A DNA stretch of 20,138 bases from the NCBI GenBank assembly GCA_949487015.1, contig CATAQZ010000168.1, positions 1-20,138 on the forward strand, read 5' to 3'. The notes beneath the pieces are model-generated. The model saw only the letters and a list, made by a program, of their open reading frames with translations. It was not told the origin of the DNA and did no database searches. Of this stretch, positions 16,208 through 20,138 are shown one piece after another. Made by a program: the position numbers and the translations under genes. The stretch comes from Flavobacteriales bacterium UBA4585. Lineage in GTDB: Bacteria; Bacteroidota; Bacteroidia; Flavobacteriales; Schleiferiaceae. The stretch's first letter is position 1. The number at the start of each line of letters is the position of its first letter.

Positions 16208-16747
16208 ATGATACGGACTTTACTATTTTCGACCCTTTTTCTGTTTTCTACGGCACTAGTTGCACAACCGGTGGAGCGACAGCTGACAGGATCTGTTTCT
16301 TTTGAGATAAAGGAGTTTGTATTCAGTACGGTGAAGGGGAGTTTTTCAGACGTTCAAGGTCAGGCGTTGATGAATTCGGGTATGTTGACTTCTTTCGAAG
16401 CATGCCTTCCTGCCAATACGTTTAAAACTTCCATCGCTGCGCGGGATAAGAATGTGAAGGAAAAGCAAGAGTATCTTGACGTGGGCCGATTCCCAACTAT
16501 TTGTTTTACAGCGGATAAAATTGATTTTGTGGGGAAAATAGGTGATGAAACTACCTACGACATGCAAGGAGGCCTTACCTTGCGAGATGAAACACATCCT
16601 ATAAGTGTTCGCGTCGTTCAACGTACAAACAGTGAATGGGTTGCGACCTTTACGATCGACCGCACGCAATGGTCGGTGGGCACTGGCCCTTCGTCCTTAG
16701 CCATTTCCAATACAGTGGAACTGGTGGCGTATTTAAGCCTAAACTAA
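16208..16747 (+). CDS. YceI-family secreted/periplasmic protein
   Basis: A 179-residue exported lipocalin-like beta-barrel protein. I place the start at ATG 16208, one base after the dxs stop, because it gives a standard signal peptide (MIRTLLFSTLFLFSTALVAQ, cleavage near residue 20). An in-frame ATG at 16184 would only add eight residues inside dxs. The mature part follows the YceI pattern: SVSFEIKEFVFSTVKGSFSD at the first strands, FKTSIAARDKNVKEKQEYLD in the middle, FPTICFTADKI, then LTLRDETHPISVRV and a closing WSVGTG. Two cysteines lie in the mature domain. Some YceI proteins are known to bind polyisoprenoids; whether this one does is unproven, but its tight coupling to a DXS-like gene fits. 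Confidence 0.85.
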   Translation: MIRTLLFSTLFLFSTALVAQPVERQLTGSVSFEIKEFVFSTVKGSFSDVQGQALMNSGMLTSFEACLPANTFKTSIAARDKNVKEKQEYLDVGRFPTICFTADKIDFVGKIGDETTYDMQGGLTLRDETHPISVRVVQRTNSEWVATFTIDRTQWSVGTGPSSLAISNTVELVAYLSLN

Positions 16748-16751
16748 TTGA

Positions 16752-18149
16752 ATGAAATTTTCAGAATTTAAATTAAACGAAACCATACTCGATGCCTTGT
16801 TCTACATGAACTTTGAAGAGGCGACAGAGATTCAGATAAAAGCCATACCCACCATATTAAGCGGAAAAGACCTGATCGGTTGTGCGCAAACAGGAACGGG
16901 GAAAACGGCAGCTTTCGTATTACCTACATTAAACCAGATTGCTGATGCACCGAGCGACGGTGTACAGGTGCTTATTTTGTGCCCCACGCGTGAATTGGCC
17001 ATTCAAATTGATCAGCAGATTCAAGGGATTGCCTATTTCACGAATGCATCGTGTTACCCCGTTTACGGCGGCGGCGATGGTGTAAGCTGGGAAGCAGAAG
17101 CGGATGCACTCAAAGGCGGTGCCGATATCATTGTAGCAACTCCGGGCCGATTAATGGCCCACATGGCACGCGGTTACGTGAAATTCGATACGGTTAAACA
17201 TTTGATCCTCGATGAGGCCGACCGCATGCTGGACATTGGTTTCTACGACGACATCATTAAAATAATTGATGCCTTACCAGCGGAGCGCCAGAGTTTAATG
17301 TTTTCCGCAACAATGGCCCCTAAGATTCGCAAACTCGCGAAGGAAATCTTAAGTGAACCGGACGAGATTAGTGTCGCTATTTCAAAACCAGCGGATGGCG
17401 TGACTCAGAAGGTATACCTCGCGCACGAAGAGCAGAAGGTGGCTTTAGTTCGCCATATATTGGGTGATAAGGACGATTTTCAAGCCATCATAATATTTTG
17501 CTCGACGAAGAAGAAGGTGGAGAAATTGGCCCGAACGTTATTACAGAAGGGCTATGCTTGTCAGGGTATTTCATCCGATTACGAGCAAGATGCACGCGAG
17601 GAAGCCTTACGTGATTTCCGTAGTGGAAAGACCCGTATTATGGTTGCGACGGACGTTATGTCTAGAGGGATTGACATCAAAGGAATTGACTTAGTGATTA
17701 ATTATGATGTACCTGGCGATGCGGAAGATTATGTACACCGTATAGGACGTACAGCACGCGCAAAAACTGAAGGAATGGCAGTGACGTTGGTATGTGCTGA
17801 CGACATGTTCAAATTCTCAAAGATTGAGCAGCTCATTGACCGTGAATTAGAGAAAGATCAACCTCCTTCGGAATTAGGCGAGGGTCCTTTTTGGAAGGGG
17901 CAGAGCCGCGGTAAATCCGGTTCAAAAGGCGGCGGGAGAAATGACCGTGGTCCTAAGCGAGAGAATTCACGCGCCGCTAAAGATGGAAAATCGAATCGCA
18001 AATCTCCCCGCTCAAAAGGGGATGGCGAGCAGCCGAAGCGCGAAAACAAGAAGCGCGAACCTACAAAGTATCGTCTTATTTATGATGCATTACCCAATCC
18101 GAAAAAGGGAAAACCAGCAGGACCCGCGGTACCTGAGGTAAAAGAATAA
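16752..18149 (+). CDS. DEAD-box ATP-dependent RNA helicase
   Basis: ATP-driven remodelling of RNA or ribonucleoprotein in the cytoplasm. The complete DEAD-box set is present in 465 residues: Q-motif region (FKLNETILDAL...ATEIQIKAIP), motif I AQTGTGKT 45-52, Ia PTRELAIQ, Ib ATPGR, II DEAD 154-157, III SAT 185-187, V VATDVMSRGID, VI HRIGRTAR 329-336. After about residue 375 comes a low-complexity, strongly basic tail (rich in K, R, G, S) containing PKREN twice (401-405 and 428-432), as in RhlE-like helicases where such tails hold RNA. It begins 4 bases after the YceI stop, so it is probably cotranscribed with dxs and yceI. The RNA target (ribosome assembly or mRNA decay) cannot be told from sequence. 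Confidence 0.95.
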   Translation: MKFSEFKLNETILDALFYMNFEEATEIQIKAIPTILSGKDLIGCAQTGTGKTAAFVLPTLNQIADAPSDGVQVLILCPTRELAIQIDQQIQGIAYFTNASCYPVYGGGDGVSWEAEADALKGGADIIVATPGRLMAHMARGYVKFDTVKHLILDEADRMLDIGFYDDIIKIIDALPAERQSLMFSATMAPKIRKLAKEILSEPDEISVAISKPADGVTQKVYLAHEEQKVALVRHILGDKDDFQAIIIFCSTKKKVEKLARTLLQKGYACQGISSDYEQDAREEALRDFRSGKTRIMVATDVMSRGIDIKGIDLVINYDVPGDAEDYVHRIGRTARAKTEGMAVTLVCADDMFKFSKIEQLIDRELEKDQPPSELGEGPFWKGQSRGKSGSKGGGRNDRGPKRENSRAAKDGKSNRKSPRSKGDGEQPKRENKKREPTKYRLIYDALPNPKKGKPAGPAVPEVKE

Positions 18150-18176
18150 ATAGCGGACGAAAAGCGAAGCCAACTC

Positions 18177-18184
18177 TATATTCG
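18177..18184 (+). promoter_or_regulatory. Weak -7-like box TATATTCG before the DUF1456 gene
   Basis: TATATTCG matches TAnnTTTG at five of six fixed positions and ends 11 bases before the ATG at 18196, inside the 46-base gap after the first helicase gene. No -33 TTG is visible. It may give the DUF1456-helicase pair its own transcription start, but read-through from upstream is equally possible because no terminator is present in the gap. Confidence 0.25.
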
Positions 18185-18195
18185 AGGGCATTTTT

Positions 18196-18672
18196 ATGAT
18201 CAATAATGATATTTACAGACGCCTACGGTATTTGTTTGGCTACCACTACGACCATGTTGTTGCACTTTTTGCCTCTACAGGTTTTGAAGTGAGTGAGGTT
18301 CAATATAAGGGATGGGCTGGCAAAGAAGAAGAAGACCGATTTATTATGATGACCGATCGTGAATTGGCCATTTTTCTAAACGGGATTATCATAGAACGCA
18401 GAGGAGCGCAAGAAGGACCGCCGCCAGTGCCTGAAGACGAAATGAGTAATAATACCATTCTGCGAAAGTTAAAAATCGCGTTCAATATGCGCTCGGAGGA
18501 TATGCTAGAGATTTTTGCATTGGTTGATCGTAAGCTCAGCCCCCACGAACTCAGCGCATTCTTCAGAAAACCGTCACACAAATCTTACCGCTACGTAAAA
18601 GGACAGTATTTGCGTAACTTCCTGATGGGACTTCAATTGAAGTATAAATCTTCATTGAGCCATCCTAAATAA
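18196..18672 (+). CDS. DUF1456 family protein (YehS-like)
   Basis: A 158-residue soluble protein made of two copies of the same small helical unit, the DUF1456/YehS arrangement. Unit 1 begins INNDIYRRLRYLFGYHYDHV and runs to about residue 75 (LAIFLNGIIIERRG). Unit 2 begins SNNTILRKLKIAFNMRSEDM at about residue 84 and ends with YLRNFLMGLQLKYK. Length and both repeat signatures match E. coli YehS, whose function is not established. No catalytic motif or membrane segment is seen. It is followed by the DbpA-like helicase (6 bases between stop and ATG) and preceded by another RNA helicase, which hints at an RNA-related role by context only. Confidence 0.88.
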   Translation: MINNDIYRRLRYLFGYHYDHVVALFASTGFEVSEVQYKGWAGKEEEDRFIMMTDRELAIFLNGIIIERRGAQEGPPPVPEDEMSNNTILRKLKIAFNMRSEDMLEIFALVDRKLSPHELSAFFRKPSHKSYRYVKGQYLRNFLMGLQLKYKSSLSHPK

Positions 18673-18678
18673 TTGCAG

Positions 18679-20019
18679 ATGAAAGCAGAGCAACCTAAAC
18701 GCAAAGAAGTACTTAAAAGCTTCCTAGAAAAATTTGATATATCCACCTTAAACCCCATGCAAACTGAGGCTAGAAAAGCCATTTATGCTGGGAACGATGT
18801 CGCTGTTTTATCGCCGACAGGAAGTGGAAAAACATTGGCTTTTTTATTGCCCATTATTGAGCGATTAGATCCAAATATATCCGAAGTTCAAGCGCTTGTT
18901 TTGGTGCCGTCACGTGAGCTTGCCATGCAGATAGAACAAGTAGCACGAAAATTGGGTTCTGGGTTCAAAATTAATGCTGTCTACGGTGGCCGTTCAGGTG
19001 CGCTGGATAAAGCAGACTTAAAACACCGACCTGCGCTATTGATAGGAACACCCGGACGTATTGCCGATCGCTTTCGCCGTGATGATATGGATTTAACCCG
19101 CATCAAAACGCTGGTTTTAGATGAATTCGACAAATCCCTCGAAGTAGGTTTTGAGCGCGAGATGTCTGAGATTGTTCGGAGTTTAGGAGCGGTTGAACAA
19201 CGCGTTCTAACGTCAGCAACGGACGCGGTGGAAATCCCCAAATTTTTAGGTTTAAACGATCCATTAACGATCGATTATTTGAATCAGCATCGACCTCAGT
19301 TAACGGTGAAGACCATTGCATCACCCGTAGGGAAACAATTGGAAACGTTACGCTCAGTAGTCGATGCATTAAAAGGACAGCCGGGTATTATTTTTTGCAA
19401 CTTCAAGGAGTCGCTGCACGAAGTCAGTGATTACCTATTTGACAATGCCATTGAACACGAATGTTTTTATGGTGGATTAGAACAGATAGATAGGGAACGC
19501 GCTTTAGTAAAGTTTCGCAACGGCACATGTCAATTACTTTTAGCCACTGATCTAGCTGCCCGCGGCCTCGATATTCCAGAGATTAAATTCATCATCCATT
19601 TCGAGCTTCCGTACCATTCCAACGAATTCACGCACCGCAACGGACGGACAGCACGTATGAATGCCGAGGGTGCGGCTTATGTGCTCCACACTGAGGGGAA
19701 GCGTCTACCGGGCTTTATAAAATCCGCCGATCCTGAAACCGAATCTTTAGAAGCGCTTCGTGCCGCTAAGATTAAAGACGTCGATGCTTGGAGTACCTTA
19801 TACATCACGGGAGGACGACAAGACAAGATTTCGAAAGGCGATATTGCTGGAATGTTCTTTAAAACTGGAGGACTAACGAAGGGTGAATTGGGAATTATAG
19901 AACTCCAGCAGAATTGCGCTTTTGTTGCAGTAAAACGCACCATCGCCCATCGAGTGATGGAACGCACAAATAACCAACGATTGAAAAAGAAGAAGGTCAG
20001 AGTGACGTTGGTGCGTTAA
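18679..20019 (+). CDS. DEAD-box-type RNA helicase with DbpA C-terminal RNA-binding domain (DEFD variant)
   Basis: A 446-residue helicase. I use ATG 18679; the in-frame TTG at 18673, right after the preceding stop, would add only two residues. Motif I SPTGSGKT 45-52, Ia PSRELAMQ, Ib GTPGR, II DEFD 148-151 (instead of DEAD; both acids kept), III SAT 179-181, V LATDLAARGLDIPE, VI HRNGRTAR 319-326. From about residue 370 the DbpA-type RRM-like domain follows (WSTLYITGGRQDKISKGDIA, then GELGIIELQQNCAFVAV), which in DbpA binds 23S rRNA hairpin 92, ending in a very basic tail (LKKKKVRVTLVR). A role in large-subunit ribosome assembly is therefore likely, by family knowledge. It is coupled to the DUF1456 gene upstream and converges with a T9SS cargo gene 8 bases downstream. 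Confidence 0.93.
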   Translation: MKAEQPKRKEVLKSFLEKFDISTLNPMQTEARKAIYAGNDVAVLSPTGSGKTLAFLLPIIERLDPNISEVQALVLVPSRELAMQIEQVARKLGSGFKINAVYGGRSGALDKADLKHRPALLIGTPGRIADRFRRDDMDLTRIKTLVLDEFDKSLEVGFEREMSEIVRSLGAVEQRVLTSATDAVEIPKFLGLNDPLTIDYLNQHRPQLTVKTIASPVGKQLETLRSVVDALKGQPGIIFCNFKESLHEVSDYLFDNAIEHECFYGGLEQIDRERALVKFRNGTCQLLLATDLAARGLDIPEIKFIIHFELPYHSNEFTHRNGRTARMNAEGAAYVLHTEGKRLPGFIKSADPETESLEALRAAKIKDVDAWSTLYITGGRQDKISKGDIAGMFFKTGGLTKGELGIIELQQNCAFVAVKRTIAHRVMERTNNQRLKKKKVRVTLVR

Positions 20020-20027
20020 GACTTTTC

Positions 20028-20138
20028 CTAATCTATCAATATAAACTTCCCTGCATACGTAAGCGAAGGTGTTGTTATACGTAGGATATAGAGATCACGG
20101 GCGAAGGTGGAAACGTCGATGGTGGTGTTGAATTGGCC
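20028..20138 (-). CDS. C-terminal end of a T9SS type A-sorted secreted protein (partial)
   Basis: A minus strand frame is open from the right edge to TAG at 20030-20028, giving 36 residues. The peptide (TTIDVSTFARDLYILRITTP, then AGKFILID at the end) matches the closing beta-strands of the type A Por/T9SS sorting domain: an IDVS-x-hydrophobic-xR-x-LYILRI block, then a short Lys-containing hydrophobic strand at the terminus. The rest of the protein lies outside the window, so its function cannot be given. It converges with the DbpA-like helicase gene (8 bases between the stops); no terminator hairpin is seen between them. Confidence 0.75.
   Translation of the reverse strand, partial: GQFNTTIDVSTFARDLYILRITTPSLTYAGKFILID

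Noticed and set aside
1..20138. Search for a defence island, CRISPR, phage, transposon or biosynthetic cluster
   Set aside because: No spaced repeats, transposase, integrase, restriction, toxin or assembly-line synthase motifs were seen; apart from the efflux operon the genes are housekeeping or secretion-related.

Overview
The window looks like chromosomal DNA from a member of the Bacteroidota, most likely a flavobacterium-type lineage. The evidence is a secreted protein with a gliding-motility/type IX secretion (T9SS) type B C-terminal domain, a second partial gene ending in a T9SS type A-like sorting tail, an asnS-rpoN gene pair, promoter boxes of the Bacteroidota form TAnnTTTG, and start codons that mostly lack a Shine-Dalgarno sequence. 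Gene density is very high. The largest gap between genes is 182 bases, and I see no rRNA, tRNA, CRISPR array, insertion sequence or phage gene.

Layout. Left edge: the 3' end of an unidentified + strand gene overlaps tail-to-tail with uvrC (minus strand, nucleotide excision repair). Next on the minus strand are a large secreted T9SS cargo protein with its own intrinsic terminator, then a run read asnS -> rpoN -> PAP2-like membrane phosphatase. A 182-base divergent region (7816-7997) separates this from a + strand operon, tetR-tolC-hlyD-acrB type. That operon encodes a complete tripartite RND efflux pump with its own regulator and ends in a strong 15-bp-stem terminator at 14582-14614. Just beyond it starts a second + strand cluster: an unusually short DXS-like enzyme (first step of the MEP isoprenoid pathway), a secreted YceI-family protein one base downstream, a DEAD-box RNA helicase four bases further on, then a YehS/DUF1456 protein and a second helicase with a DbpA-type RNA-binding C-terminus. 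At the right edge the tail of a T9SS-secreted protein is encoded on the minus strand.

How the genes work together. The efflux operon is a self-contained export module: TetR repressor, outer-membrane channel, lipoprotein adaptor and inner-membrane proton-driven pump. The dxs-yceI pair is suggestive because some YceI-fold proteins bind polyisoprenoids and DXS feeds isoprenoid synthesis. The two helicases flanking DUF1456 form an RNA-metabolism neighbourhood. A recurring regulatory detail is that both uvrC and the dxs-like gene have a perfect TAnnTTTG box ending exactly four bases before the ATG and directly behind a terminator hairpin, which would give leaderless or nearly leaderless transcripts. 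I do not see a clear new multi-gene system. The most unusual items are the shortened DXS and these terminator/promoter/start-codon junctions.
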